Shown piece by piece: positions 63,802 through 64,000 of a stretch of 64,000 nucleotides of DNA (position 1 is its first letter; each line of letters begins with the position of its first letter). Under the pieces are notes generated by a model. It had not been told where the DNA came from. It saw only the letters and a program-made list of their open reading frames with translations, and ran no database searches. The stretch comes from Flavobacterium soli DSM 19725 (GTDB lineage: Bacteria > Bacteroidota > Bacteroidia > Flavobacteriales > Flavobacteriaceae), in the NCBI RefSeq assembly GCF_000422705.1, contig NZ_KE383908.1, forward strand, positions 110,597-174,596, read 5' to 3'. Made by a program: the position numbers and the translations under genes.

Positions 63802-64000
63802 CAAAGCGCAAAAATTCGTGCCAATTCGTGCAATTTTGTGCAATTCGTGTCCAAATCCAAAGCGAAGCGATAATCCGCGTAATCCACATAATCCATGTAA
63901 TCCGTGTAATCCGTGTAATCTGCGTTTAACCCAAGCAAAGCGCAAAAATTCGTGCCAATTCGTGCAATTCGTGTCCAAATCCAAAGCGACACGATAATCC
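63802..64000. repeat. Compound tandem repeat of ATTCGTGCA and TAATCCGTG units
   Basis: Six 9-base units of the TAATCCGTG type at 63871-63924, flanked by ATTCGTGC-type units. A larger unit starting CAAAGCGCAAAAATTCGTG recurs 134 bases apart (63802 and 63936). It runs off the window. Confidence 0.85.

Noticed and set aside
63769..63992. Two - strand frames with HGLHGLHGL or DYTDYTDY repeats
   Set aside because: They only translate the nine-base tandem repeat in different frames.

Overview
The window looks like chromosomal DNA of a Bacteroidota bacterium, most likely a marine-type member of the Flavobacteriia. The support is an AT-rich background, a protein with a CHU_C / gliding-motility type C-terminal sorting domain, a leucine-rich-repeat protein with a type A T9SS C-terminal domain, a TonB-dependent receptor with an N-terminal carboxypeptidase-regulatory-like domain, and promoters resembling the Bacteroidota TTG...TAnnTTTG form. 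I see no rRNA, tRNA, CRISPR array, transposase or integrase.

Layout. (1) 1-5.1 kb, + strand: the end of a phosphatidylserine decarboxylase-family gene, then a LodA/LodB-like pair (a quinone-cofactor amino-acid oxidase carrying an N-terminal catalase-like domain, and its flavoprotein partner). (2) 5.1-26.5 kb, almost all + strand: short-chain dehydrogenases, an NmrA-like protein, an aldo/keto reductase, an esterase, a TonB receptor, an MFS transporter and four AraC-family regulators. Four operon promoters here share one geometry: two direct repeats 21 bp apart, then AATTTTG with its TTTTG exactly 28 bp downstream. Three of these four operons end in paralogous AraC genes, so this is probably one regulon for uptake and redox conversion of small molecules. 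A glycosyltransferase family 9 gene and a WaaP-like kinase gene close the block. (3) 26.8-44.3 kb, mostly - strand: single, functionally unrelated and often damaged genes separated by long structured repeats. It resembles an integron-type cassette array without a visible integrase. (4) 44.7-57.0 kb, - strand: a defence island, a type I restriction-modification system (hsdM, hsdS, hsdR) with a Thoeris-like cluster (thsA, a ThsB protein and two further TIR proteins) and three possible nuclease-fold proteins inserted between hsdS and hsdR. (5) 57.1-62.7 kb, - strand: more single-gene units (serine protease, membrane protein, HNH-like, HEPN, XRE regulator) separated by the same repeat family. (6) 62.8-64 kb: no convincing gene, only a GC-richer segment and several simple or tandem repeat arrays.

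How the parts work together. Regions 1 and 2 are metabolic and envelope genes expressed left to right. Regions 3 to 5 form one long accessory island read right to left, where each unit has its own repeat, often with a - strand terminator. The Thoeris and restriction genes are tightly packed, with overlapping or adjacent start and stop codons, so they are probably co-transcribed. Five genes are visibly broken: an SDR with an in-frame stop, a DUF6985-like gene with an in-frame TGA, two frameshifted genes and one gene with no start codon. These are either real decay or sequencing errors. All names come from motif recognition by eye; no database search was run.
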